Positions 1 through 10,963 of a stretch of DNA of 64,000 bases are shown in pieces. Each line of letters starts with the position of its first letter. The first letter of the stretch is position 1. Below the pieces are notes generated by a model. The model was not told where the DNA came from. It worked only from the letters and a program-made list of their open reading frames with translations, and ran no database searches. The stretch is from Alectoria sarmentosa (lineage: Eukaryota > Ascomycota > Lecanoromycetes > Lecanorales > Parmeliaceae): contig WOGZ01000027.1 of assembly GCA_009733775.1 (NCBI GenBank), positions 124,001-188,000 of the forward strand, given 5' to 3'. The position numbers and the translations under genes are program-made.

Positions 1-2990
1 TCAGTGCTGAGCGACGGCAACATCGATGGGCGGTTTGCTGGCTCCGTTGTTTCGCTCTGACCTGCCGGACCGAGGGGCTCTCGCTTTTCAGCAGGCGAGA
101 AGTAATCTTGGGTTTCGGAGTATTGAGTGCGATGAAGTGAAGTATCCTTGGGGAGAGGAGTGGGTGCCGCAGTCAACGCTTCATCGTCCATGGGATCTGT
201 CAGGTATGACTTTGTAGCCTCTGGGTCGAGAAAAGTGTCCATGGAAGCGTTTCGTTTGTGAGTGGCTGCCCCAGAACCTTTGGAGCTTCCCTCGTCCACT
301 TGTTCGTCTGACGGCGTTTCGGCAGTCGAAGCTTCTGGCCCATCTCGTTTGTCCATTCCGACAGCTGCGGCAAAGGCACCAGCCAATGCCGTTCCGGCTG
401 CTGCTACAGCTGTGAAGGCTTCTTCAGATGCGTCCTTGATCTGAGACATAGACGAAGGAGCTTCATCCGCAGATGGAGCAGTATTCTCTCTGGGCCCCCC
501 AGTGGCTGCAATTGAATCGGGCTGGGTACGGTTCATTGCAGGTTCCGGTCGTCTGAGCGCAGCTGCTGGGGCAATAGAAGCAGACGACTCCCATCCACCA
601 GGGAGATGAGGTCGGAAGCTCTCCATGCGATCAGCTAGCGGACGAGAAAGGACGATATCTTCTTTTTGCATGGTGTTTCCAAACACACTACTACGCGGTG
701 TGGTGGAGTGTGCGGATCCAGGTCGGCTGCCGCTTTCAAATTTGTCTGCCAGATCACGAACTCTACTGCTGCTTCCTGAGCCTGTACGAGTCCGGAGGTA
801 ATTCTGAGGATACGAAATTGGTGAGCCTGCGAGTTCAGCTTTTCCGGAAAAATTCTTGGCCACAGGTTGAGTGTCCACATGTAGATCAGGACTGCCTCTT
901 GACAATATTTCGGTTGGGTGTGCAGAATTTGGCTCTTGCTCAGCGACCTCGGAGCCGTTTGTGGTATTGATCGTACTGAAGCTTGGGTCAGTCGGAGTCG
1001 CCGCAGCAAGCTCGACTTCTTGCGGTTGTCGTAGTTGCCGGTTGACTTCAAGCGCCGGCGTTCTCGCGGGGCTGTTGTCTGGACTCGGAGTGCTTAGATC
1101 TCTTCGATGACCTGGAACAAATGACGGTGACGGTAAGTCTGTCGACAGCGGCATCGGTACTAGTGACGGTGACGGCTTCCTTGTAACCTGCTTCGGGGTG
1201 CCTAGCGAGCTCGAAGACATTGGCCTTGAGCTGCTTCCTTCAGGTGCCTCGTTTGTCGTTGGAGTCGTCACGTCGTCAATTCTTGAAAGACTGGAGTTCC
1301 AATTATCCGTAGCCGTACTTGGGCCTCTGCTTATGATTGGGCTCACAGCACTGGTACCTCCGCTAGTGCTACGTCCAACTGTAGAGCCTGCCGCAGAACT
1401 CGGGGTAGGCGGTACCTGATCTTCGGCTCTATCAAAAGCTTCATGTACAGCAGAAGTAAACCCCAGAGACGGCTGGTTTCTCAAATCCTTCTCTGGTGTT
1501 GCTTGATTCTGTTCTTCTTGTGCCGGCGCGGAAACGGTTGGCCCTGCAAATTTCATCAAGGGCTCTTGCGACGGCTCCTGAGAGCCACTCGACGAACCGA
1601 ACAAAGACTCACCAAACCCGGAAACCCGACTGACATCGGGAAGCATAGACTGAAGTGAACCAGTGGTAACTTGGGAACGAGGATTTGACTTGCGGTTTGG
1701 TAGCTCGAACTTCTTCGACGTCGTAGGACGTCGCTCTTCAGACTTCGGTTGCTCGTTCAAATTCACTCCTTCTGAACCGTACTCGCTTTTCCGCTCCGTA
1801 ACCGGATCCAAAGTTGGCTTTAATGGCTGACTTGCTTCGCTATCCTGTGGATTTCCAAGGTCTGGGCGCTCGTTCGATTTACCCATATTGATATCCATGC
1901 TAGGTCTTACTGAGTCTTGTGATTGCTGTTCCTTCTGCTTCTCTTCTTGCATGCGCCTGTATATATCTGCGGGCCGAACAAAAGGCAACGCCTTGCCAGC
2001 ACCACTGGCAGCACGTTCTCTTGCAGGGGACAAATCGTCCTCCGTATCTCCTGTTCCAGTCAAAGGCGGAGCTTGCGCGCCAGAATTTGAACCAGGCACA
2101 GTCTCCTGGCTCATACTACTCTTGCGCGGTGGATGACTCGAAGAAGATACCGAATGGGGCGAAGGCGAGCCACGAGTCTGCAAGGGTGGTGGCATGGCTG
2201 AGGGAGAGAAATCCCGTCGGTTATGAAAATCTAGTGCTGAGTTGGTGCTCGCCATGGACTGCGTTCTACCGCTCGTATTCGATTGCCGTGGCTGGTCAGA
2301 ATATTTGCTTTGATACTTCCCAGCTTGCTGTTGGGGCTGACCATCATCTCTTACCAGTCCTTCCATGCTCGGACGACTCGGCGTATGCACAGAAGTTCGA
2401 GCGGGGCTAGGCTGGCCTTGGGGGCGTTGATTGGTGTAGTTTTGATCCGATTGGAAGTCATGCGCTGCTACGTTCTGGCCTTGATTGTGCTGAGAAGGCG
2501 ATTGAGTCCCCAAGTCAGTGTTCCCTACGCTTTGCGGCAGTCCGCCAGCTGAGAAAGCCCGCCTTTCGTCTTCGGGGTCGAAAGAGTTCTTCCTCCGCAT
2601 CGCGGGAGCTTGAGGCTGGGGGTTCGTGACGCTGCGGCTGCCATACTGCTGCTGCTGTTGTTGTTGTTGCCGGCCGAGCGTTCCACCCATATTCCCATAT
2701 ATTCTAGTGTCAACTGGTGATTGGTATGGATCTTGACGGACTGAGTAGGGGTCTTGGGGCATCTGGCTTGCTGACTGGCCTCGCTGTCGGAGCCCTGTGG
2801 GTTTTGCTTCTGGCGCCGGCTCTGGCTCTGGGTCATCGTAGCCTCCATATTCATCGTAGTCATCAACATCTCCCCAATCGTCACCGTCATAGGAATATGA
2901 CTTGGCTTCCACCCATTTCTTCGTCTTGGCACGATTGACGTTGGTATTGAAGGGAGTGGGATGCCCACCGGCTGGAGCTTGCTGTGACAT
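1..2990 (-). CDS. Large low-complexity fungal protein, 5' part only
   Basis: An uninterrupted frame runs from an ATG at 2990 to the left edge, at least 996 codons, so the 3' end lies outside the window. The product begins MSQQAPAGGHPTPFNTNVNR, then has an acidic Tyr/Asp-rich stretch (about residues 30-60), a glutamine run (about 108-115), and long Ser/Pro/Gln-rich disordered sequence. Near the left edge a more ordered part has the motif RPLADRMESF followed by LPGGWESS, then an Ala/Gly-rich, possibly membrane-inserting helix VAAAGTALAGAFAAAVGM. I believe the N-terminus and this second block recur in other Pezizomycotina proteins, but I cannot name a function. No signal peptide is visible. It is divergent from SED5 with about 0.8 kb between the starts. 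Confidence is high that it is a gene, low on its role. Confidence 0.85.
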   Translation of the reverse strand, partial: MSQQAPAGGHPTPFNTNVNRAKTKKWVEAKSYSYDGDDWGDVDDYDEYGGYDDPEPEPAPEAKPTGLRQRGQSASQMPQDPYSVRQDPYQSPVDTRIYGNMGGTLGRQQQQQQQQYGSRSVTNPQPQAPAMRRKNSFDPEDERRAFSAGGLPQSVGNTDLGTQSPSQHNQGQNVAAHDFQSDQNYTNQRPQGQPSPARTSVHTPSRPSMEGLVRDDGQPQQQAGKYQSKYSDQPRQSNTSGRTQSMASTNSALDFHNRRDFSPSAMPPPLQTRGSPSPHSVSSSSHPPRKSSMSQETVPGSNSGAQAPPLTGTGDTEDDLSPARERAASGAGKALPFVRPADIYRRMQEEKQKEQQSQDSVRPSMDINMGKSNERPDLGNPQDSEASQPLKPTLDPVTERKSEYGSEGVNLNEQPKSEERRPTTSKKFELPNRKSNPRSQVTTGSLQSMLPDVSRVSGFGESLFGSSSGSQEPSQEPLMKFAGPTVSAPAQEEQNQATPEKDLRNQPSLGFTSAVHEAFDRAEDQVPPTPSSAAGSTVGRSTSGGTSAVSPIISRGPSTATDNWNSSLSRIDDVTTPTTNEAPEGSSSRPMSSSSLGTPKQVTRKPSPSLVPMPLSTDLPSPSFVPGHRRDLSTPSPDNSPARTPALEVNRQLRQPQEVELAAATPTDPSFSTINTTNGSEVAEQEPNSAHPTEILSRGSPDLHVDTQPVAKNFSGKAELAGSPISYPQNYLRTRTGSGSSSRVRDLADKFESGSRPGSAHSTTPRSSVFGNTMQKEDIVLSRPLADRMESFRPHLPGGWESSASIAPAAALRRPEPAMNRTQPDSIAATGGPRENTAPSADEAPSSMSQIKDASEEAFTAVAAAGTALAGAFAAAVGMDKRDGPEASTAETPSDEQVDEGSSKGSGAATHKRNASMDTFLDPEATKSYLTDPMDDEALTAAPTPLPKDTSLHRTQYSETQDYFSPAEKREPLGPAGQSETTEPANRPSMLPSLST

Positions 2991-3823
2991 TGTTGTTGCT
3001 GATCTCCTAGACCGGATAAAAGTATCGTTAGGAATGTGCTTTGCATGGAAAAGGTTTGTGGCCTGTCACTTACAGCAATGACTACGTAGGACCAATACAA
3101 AGTCTTGTATTTAGAAACACTGCATGCCAGCGTTGGGCTTACACCAACGCCTCGACTGCAGTTGTATAATTTAACCACTGCATTGATAGAGAGGATGACA
3201 GCAGTGATTTGAGTCACAATCTCAATTGTCGCATCTGATTCGGGCGTGGTTTGGCGACTGCCGCGTCCGTGATCGATTCTACGAAATGATTGAGAGCCAA
3301 CGGGGCTGACAGCGAGGGAAGAATCACTCTCCGTAGGCAGTGCAACGACCTCTTTTAGGTCTCAAGAAGATCTATAGCTGATAACTTCCCACACCAGAAA
3401 CGCATGGCATAATGGGGCGAAGCACATTCTTGACAGCAGCCAGGTTTCTGGCAATTCATCCCTCAACGGCTTTAAATACGGGCCGACAATCCGCCGAGAC
3501 CAAATGGCTCCCTTTCTTGACAACTCTCAATCTTTAAGTGATCCGTTCAAAGGCGGAACATTGAGCTGATTTGTACACAACAACGTGGTCTAAAAGTCTT
3601 TGACAAACACGGAAGCATCGAGGAGATACCCTGCTATCTTCCTGACTAGCATTCCTTTACTGGTGGAAAATCTGTTCTTCAGCGTCGTGCCCTTTCCGCC
3701 CTGCCTCTCCCTCCAGCTTTCTGGTACTGCATATTTCGTCTGAGTCTACCTGAATATCACACAGCCAGGCTCGAGCTACTCTGTAATAAGAGCTGAGCTG
3801 CGACGTCAGCGCCTTGCTCAAAG
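2991..3823. promoter_or_regulatory. Divergent intergenic promoter region
   Basis: This 0.83-kb stretch separates two divergent start codons and must hold both promoters and 5' leaders. I see pyrimidine-rich tracts around 3690-3720, as in fungal leaders, but no motif I can name and no credible ORF. Confidence 0.5.
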
Positions 3824-5142
3824 ATGACCACAAATTCTATACAAGATCGAACAGGCGAATTCAGAGCCGTTCTAGCCCAGGCGCAAAAGCGGCAGTCTTC
3901 GACAAAGATTGGCGCCCAGAGACAGTCACTTCTTACGGAGTCACAAAAGCGAGCAGCTAATGGGTCCCCTAATGGCGATATTAAATTGGCAAGAAGAGGC
4001 GCGCGGTCCGAATTTGCTAGAAGGGCTGCAGAGATAGGGCGTGGCATCGCAGGGACAATGGAAAAGCTGGGCAGGCTGGCTGAATGTACGTGTCGGATCC
4101 ATGTCCTTTCAGGCACCTGAAGACCTGGAGCGACTGGGTTCAAGGCGCTTTGATGAAGCTGTCATATCTAAGAATCTGCGCTGACTCTTGGGAAAAAGTG
4201 GCGAAACGGAAAACGTTGTTCGACGACAGGCCTGTTGAAATCAACGAGCTCACATACGTCATTAAGCAAGACCTCTCATCACTCAACTCGCAGATATCCT
4301 CATTACAATCACTGTCGAAATCACAACAAACTCAGACTTCAAGAAGTGGCGCAGAACAAGAGGGAGAGCATAACAAAAACGTGTGTATTCCTATGCATAT
4401 TGAGGAAATGGAGTATTGAGTGTCAGCTAGGTCGTCGTACTGCTGCAAGGCAAGCTCGCCGACGTAGGCGTCAATTTCAAGGAGGTCCTAGAAGTCCGCA
4501 CGAAGAACCTCCAAGCCTCTCGATCACGTACAGAAAATTTTGTCTCTTCCGTGTCTGCACGTTCTCAACCACCGCTAGATCCGCAACAATCTGCATCTCC
4601 TCTGTACAATACTCCTACAAAATCCCGGACGCCACAGCCAGGCTATCAAAATCCAAATCACGACATATTGAACCTGGATCCTGGCTCGTCTTCAGCATTA
4701 ATGCAAAATGGTGCGCAATCGGACCAACAACTTTTAATGATGGAAGAAGCACAACCGCAGAATACGTACATAAACATGCGAGGCGAAGCGATAGACATGA
4801 TTGAGCGCACCATCAATGAATTAGGAGGTGTTTTTGGGCAGCTGGCGGCTATGGTGTCCGAACAAGGGTTAGTGTGCCTTCTGTACAAGTTTGATAAGGA
4901 TACTGACATTGCTACAGTGAACAAATACAGCGTATAGACGCCAACACAGAAGATGTGGTCGACAACGTGCAGGGTGCACAACGCGAGCTCATGAAGTACT
5001 GGTCGAGAGTCTCCGGTAATAGATGGCTTGTGGCTAAGATGTTCGGCGTTCTCATGGTAGGTTTCCAAAGTTTCTGGTACGAGTAATGTGCTAATCGCCA
5101 TGGTAGATCTTCTTCCTACTGTGGGTTCTTATTGCAGGCTGA
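3824..5142 (+). CDS. SED5: Syntaxin-5 / Sed5 Golgi t-SNARE
   Basis: Five exons: 3824-4085, 4199-4380, 4431-4867, 4918-5056 and 5107-5142, giving 351 residues. The start is the first ATG and gives the N-terminal peptide IQDRTGEF, which in Sed5/syntaxin-5 binds the SM protein Sly1. It is followed by the family block LAKRKTLFDDRP, an Habc-like helical region, a Pro/Gln/Asn-rich linker, a SNARE helix with the central glutamine context (ELGGVFGQLAAMVSEQG then EQIQRIDANTEDV), and a C-terminal membrane anchor encoded by the last exons. Introns are 47-113 bp with GT-AG borders. Sed5 is the Qa-SNARE for ER-to-Golgi and intra-Golgi fusion, facing the cytosol on cis-Golgi membranes. The last exon has only 12 codons including the stop. 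Very secure by motif order. Confidence 0.96.
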
Positions 5143-5339
5143 ACGCAGCTTCGCAACTGGCTGCAGCATAAGCGATGGCGTCTTGGCATGCATTGTCTTG
5201 TGGCATCAGTTGGTCGGTAGCAGTTTTTATAGACTACGACAAATTCGTCGGTTTGGTTGAATGACCCATACAGTAAAAGGTCGAAAGCCTACGGGTGGAC
5301 ATCATATAGATCGTCATTCAGTAATTAGTCGTCCTGAAT

Positions 5340-5916
5340 ATGGACAGCCTGGAAAGATTCTTTCTTTCTCAAACGACCTCGACTTTGCGTGCTGCAATTA
5401 ATCCGTCTATTGTCAGCTCATACTCCGTACTGCTTGCAGATAATGAGACGAGGGAATACTTCAACCATCAATCAGCCAAGTTCGAATGGGACCTTCAGCA
5501 TCTGATTGAACGCCTGCCACTAAAGCCTGTGACCCAGTTTGTCAGCCATCTCCAGATAGAAAATCAAACCTTTCTTGGGCTCCCAAGTGCAGTGTCGTAT
5601 CGAATGTTACTACCCGAGCTATTTCTGAGCATCGGAGAATTCCCAACTTTGAGCCTTGCAGGCTTACAAGGAGAATACCCAACTTCTCGCAAAGCTGTGG
5701 ACGCCCTCCAGATTCACGACCAGCATTGACCGCAGCCGAGAAGTAAGGGCTAAATTCGAGGCAGCGGTATCGAAGTTGTCATGGGAGAAGAACAGCCCGA
5801 TCAACATTTACAATGTACTCTACAGCAAGCGAACACCCAGTTTGCTGATTTTCCTGACAGATTGCCTCCCCCCAACTTGCAAGATAAGACTAGGTCTAGG
5901 TCAGAATTGCTCTTAA
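5340..5916 (+). CDS. Possible small hypothetical gene
   Basis: An ATG at 5340 opens 129 codons beginning MDSLERFFLSQTTSTL. Removing 5592-5660 (a GTGTCG donor and a GCAG acceptor) joins it in phase to a second frame containing SREVRAKFEAAVSKLSWEKN and ending at 5916. Composition looks coding and no better frame lies opposite, but the donor is weak and I recognise no family. It could be a decayed gene. Low confidence. Confidence 0.3.
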
Positions 5917-8900
5917 TCTTCTCGCTTCTGTGGCCTCTGTGGTACATTTCATTCAGCATCCAAGGTTCAGGAACGAGCCAGCCAACGGTAGCCTACTCTC
6001 TACGAAAGGGTGCATCCCGCGCACTGGTGGTATGCTGATTCATTATTCAATATCAAAACATGACAAAACACTCGAAAGCGAGCATTGCGTGCTGCGACAA
6101 CATTCTCTCCTCCGCCTCGGACCGGCGTGTACAAAAGGTGGCCATTGACGCCAATGAAGCGAATTTCTAGCTCGCGACTAAGCGCAAATCGTGAAAGATA
6201 ATCGAGCATGGCAAGAATCTTCACAGTACGAATACCCGTCACCGCTCAAAGATTACGAGCATTTACCTCCTTTGTCTGAGTAGGTCGTCGTCGTCGAATA
6301 TACGCCTCGAAGGATCAGCAAAGGCTGACGAACCACGAACGAGAAGATCGAGGACGGTAAAAGCTTTGTCATTCTAAAGACAGATATCCACAGTAAAATC
6401 TACAAGGAATTCGTCAATCCTACTGGCAAAGGGATAAGGGGAGGTTTGCTGGACAGGAAGTGATGATTTCCCGAGGAGAATACCGATTGCTGCCCGCAGG
6501 CTTTGATATACATATCTCCTTCTAGGTATGGAGAATTTCATGCTCTTTTTCCATCCCAGCATCAAGCTCGCCTTACACTGGGCGACTAGGTTGTCCCGAG
6601 CTGCCCTACTCCTTCCACTTCAATTGGCTACAGAGATACAGAGCCCAAACCACCTTCGCTTATGAGTTATGGACACGCATCCGCCATGAACTCCCCAAAT
6701 TGTGTCTGGGACAGACCAATCGACCCCCATCTGGTTGGAATTTTTGAGGTCAATATCTTCACGCCAGCGCACTTTTGGGCTTTCTTAGTCTGGCTGGTGA
6801 CTAATAGAGGACCTTTGAGCGCCCTTGCGCATTCAAATGCCGATCTTAATGAGGTGAGTGCCTCGTCTTCATTGGCTTATGGAGTCCTGATGGGGATGGT
6901 GTTGATGAGCGGTCTACAGAGAGAGTATGCCTAAAGGGCAACGTGAAAGTTGAACGGGTTGAGGAGAAAGAATCTTAGGCATTCGTCCTTGCATCGGTAT
7001 CCTGGCATTTCATGAACGCCCTTTAGTGTACCTAGGCAATGGTGCTGTATACAAATTGATCAGATGATACCCTGTATCATTACTATGCGTGAAAGTACTG
7101 ACCGATCATGCGCACCATTACCACTTGCCTTCGCTGTTCGGAGAAGACGAAGTCCGTCCCGGTGCCTGGCCTCTCGTCCAGAACACATGGTCTCCCAGGC
7201 AAAATTGGCACGCCTGCACCAGCCCCATTTCCCTCAATTTCGATCGCACTCTCGTCCAGCAATTTGTCCCCGTTCTATTCCCTCGATACCTCTCCCAGTA
7301 CTAACTGCCTACGCCACCATCAGAATTGTGAGCCCGCTGACAAAAACTTTTTCCGAGGCCACCGCTTTCTCTCTATCGTCGAGCGGGAAGGTCTACACTG
7401 CTGCTGATGTAAGTTCGGTGAGAGCGGCGCACCGTCTCCAGGGTCAAGTGACAAGGTAGTAGCGCCCTACCAATCATAGCCCGAGTAACCAATGGCACAG
7501 AGTAGCCCACCGGAAGAAGGGGTTGACCGATCAGTGTCAAAGGCTGGTATTCAAGCTCTCGCAAGCGATATTTGTGGGACGCATATTCCCGTCGGGACTA
7601 TGGAGTTTTCCCCCATCGAGGCATCCCAGAAAGTCCAAGCCAGATTGCTCTGTCGGGCAACAATAGCCAGAATGAATAATCATGTGGATAGGAGAGTGGT
7701 AATAGAGTGGACAACAGAGTGGGCAGATTGGGCATCAAGGCAACAGTGCTCCTCTTTCTGTCAACAGCGGCACAGCTTCTGCGAGTGCTTTGGGCGCATT
7801 GCCCCGAGTCCGTCCGGGAACAAGTATTGTACAGCACCTGCGCTTCAAGGTGCTGGAAACGGCAGCCCCGCCAAATCAGTTCCCAATGGATTCAAGAGTG
7901 CAGCGAGCAAGGTTAGCGGCAGCTTGTTTGGGGTGAAAGCTGCCTCTGCTGCCATGCTGCTTTTGTAGGGGAAGGTGGATTCTTTCGCCTAGCACCCATG
8001 TTCTATTGATCCTGCTTGGAAGCATCCTGGCTGAAAGAACCAGGTCGTAACCTTGTGGTCGACCTGATTCTTGGATATCCTTTCACTGTCTTTATCTTAG
8101 TATCTTTGAGGCCAAATGTTCAAGACGAATATCACGCCAGGCTGGTCAGTATGTGCTACACAATTTTGTAAGCGGCCAGGCAAGGCCAAGAAAGAGCCCC
8201 TTTTCGACGGACGGTGCGGATGACGCAACCAGGTACCTCTTCCGGGTCAAAAACAGGCTTGGCTACTGAAGTACGGTATGGAGATGAATGCTGTTCAAAT
8301 AGTCGACTTGAGCCTTGCACCGATGTGGCGAGACATGGTTTGCATCGAATGGACCGAGGGGACCCTTTGAGTCGCGGGATAAGTTCCGAGGACTAGCTCC
8401 AAGCGGAATGGGCGGCAACTGGCCGCTTCTCCGCGTTCGTGGGCGCACCAGGCTCAAGGAAGCAGGTCGACCGACTCCCGACACCCGACTTCCTCTTGCC
8501 TTCCAACCAGCGATCCAAGTCGTCCTGAAGAGCATCACGAGAAAGTGCAAGAATCCTTGACCCCGATCCCAAGATCATCCTGACCTTGCCCACATGATCG
8601 TCCCGCTTCTCTCGTAGCGGAGCATGCACGTTGACCGCCATGGAGCTTTGGTCAGGAGGTCAGCAGACAAACGACCCAGGTACCGAAGAAGACACATTGC
8701 ATCTTAGACTGCCTGTCATAGTCATGCAGTGATTGCAATGCGCCTCACCCTGGACAGCAGATGACACTCCGCTCATTTACTTTTCGTCGCAAAGCAATAT
8801 ATCGCTCGGCAATACTATATTGAACATGGAGCAGACAATAACATCCATGCCCGCAGCTAAGCAATTCTTCTATCTCTCCACAATCACAAGAAATAGCGTC

Positions 8901-9111
8901 CGAGCTCCTTCTCTATTCGATCCTGGAGACGTCAGTAACGTTAAGAGCAAGACTAAAATTGGGTGAAAATTTGTTAACGTTTAGCCTGACTGGTATTATT
9001 ATCAACGCATTCATTGCGCTCTACATCTTTACCCTGTGATTCCTCTTACTTTCTTAGGACAGCGAACGTTATCCTTTGCTTCCCTATAGCATAACCGGAA
9101 CACTCTCCACC
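5917..9111. other. Long region with no firm gene
   Basis: Only short, mutually inconsistent ORFs occur. Three may be remnants. At 7108-7410 (+) and 7492-7968 (+) are Ser/Pro/Ala-rich frames, the second ending in a hydrophobic Ala-rich tail reminiscent of a GPI-anchor signal. At 8393-8641 (-) an 82-codon frame contains GSGSRILALSRDALQDDLDR, which reads like real protein. None can be extended by convincing introns into a family I know. 8645-9110 holds the promoter and leader of the mannosidase gene. Confidence 0.4.
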
Positions 9112-10963
9112 ATGCGTCTTCCCTCTCTCTCGCTGCTTTCGGCAGCCGCGAGTGTTGTCTTTGGATTTAGGCTTCCTGCGCCTGAAAATCCGGAATACCA
9201 GTCCCTAGCATTGAAAGATCGAGCCCTTAGGGCCCACCAAAGCCGCCTTACTGACTCTACTGTCGAGCAGCAGAGAGCGACTGCCGTCAAGGATGCTTTC
9301 ACGTTCGCCTGGAATGGCTACTTCACAACCTGCAAGGGCCAAGATGAACTTGAGCCGGTGACGAACACATGCACGAATCCAAGGAACAATTGGGGAGCTA
9401 GCGCGGTTGACGCGCTGAGCACGGCTTTAGTGATGGGTAGCCAACCTATTGTTACTGATATTCTTGATTACATTGCTACCATCGATTTTACAACAACCGC
9501 CACGGAGGTCAGCCTCTTCGAGACGACCATCAGGTATATGGCTGGAATGCTGTCAGGATATGACCTTCTCGAAGGACCCCTATCAAATTTGACTACAAAC
9601 GCTTCAGCTGTGGACACTCTTCTGGCCCAGGCGAAGACCCTAGCAGATAGCCTGAGCTTCGCATTCAATACCTCTTCAGGTATACCTTCGAACAACCTGT
9701 TCTTCACCAATCAAACCAATGACGGCGCCACAACAAATGGACTTGCTGACATTGGGACCCTCTGCCTTGAATGGCAACATTTGTCTGACCTTACGGGTGA
9801 CCCATCTTATGGGGATCTAGCGCAGAAAGCCGAAACTTACCTTTTGAACCCCCTTCCAGAATCCAACGAGCCCTTTCCCGGGCTGGTGGGTACCAACGTC
9901 AACATCTCCAACGGCATCTTCTTGGACGCTACTGGGGGATGGAACGGCGGCGATGACAGCTTTTATGAATATCTAATCAAGATGTATGTTTATGATTCAT
10001 CACGCTACAGCAATTACTCGGACCGCTGGATCATGGCTGCAGATAGCACCATCAAGTATCTAACCTCGAATCGTAAGCAATAATTCTGAATCTAATTTCT
10101 TTTCACCCTTTTCTAGAGTCTGAAGAGATATCCGAGGATTTGGGACAGATGACTTGCTCCTCAAACATGTTTTCAACTCCGGAACCTGTCTCACGAAAAA
10201 GTTCCTGACTCGGAAATGGTGTAGCGGCTTCTCGGCCAGATCTGACGTTCTTGGCAAGCTATGTCAATACCACCTTCGTCAACTCCTCCGAGCATCTGAC
10301 GTGCTTCGATGGCGGAAACTTTCTCCTTGGAGGCTCAGTCCTTGGCCGACAGGACTACATCGACTTTGGACTTGCGTTGGTCAACGGTTGTCATGATATA
10401 TACAATTCCACCCTCACAGGTATAGGGCCAGAGATTTTTAGCTGGAATACCACTGGGGTAGACTCTACCAACGAAGCCTTTTACGATGCGAATGGCTTCT
10501 ACATCACCGATCCACTGTACGATCTGCGTCCAGAAGTCATGGAAAGTTTCTACTACGCGTATAGAATTACCGGTGAGGCATCCATCGCCACTCTGGGAGT
10601 GAGAGCGCGCAGGCTGACTGACTGGATGGAAGGCAACGCAATGTACCAAGATTGGGCGTGGAACGCCTTCGTGGCAATAAATGCAACGACCAGAGTTGGC
10701 CAAGGGTTCTCGGCGATCTCGGATGTCGATGCTGCGAATGGAGGATCGTTCGAGAATGTGCAAGAAAGCTTCTTGTTTGCGGAGGTCATGAAGTACTCTT
10801 ATTTGATCCATGCGCCGGTGAGTGCCCCGAGCAGTGCGTCCAGAACTACTTGCTGATAGCGTACCAGGACAGCGTCTTTCAGGTGGCGAGCAATGGCACT
10901 AAAAATCAGTTCGTCTTCAACACCGAGGCGCATCCGTTGAAGGTTGTTGGGCCTCCAGTGTGA
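9112..10963 (+). CDS. Secreted GH47 alpha-1,2-mannosidase
   Basis: Three exons, 9112-10072, 10225-10817 and 10868-10963, give 549 residues. I chose the ATG at 9112 over the in-frame one at 9076 because it has the better context (CCACCATG) and starts directly with a signal peptide, MRLPSLSLLSAAASVVFG. Class I mannosidase landmarks occur in order: KDAFTFAWNGYF near the N-terminus, the cysteine-containing block LTCFDGGNFLLGG, DPLYDLRPEVMESFYYAYR, and near the C-terminus FNTEAHP, whose threonine binds the catalytic calcium in this family. It removes alpha-1,2-linked mannose from N-glycans. With a signal peptide and no transmembrane anchor it is probably secreted or lumenal. Many N-glycosylation sequons are present. 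Length matches secreted fungal members. Confidence 0.95.

Noticed and set aside
2525..3217. 230-codon minus ORF at the left end
   Set aside because: It overlaps the start of the long 1-2990 frame in another phase; its Ser/Asn-rich sequence is a shadow of the glutamine-run region.
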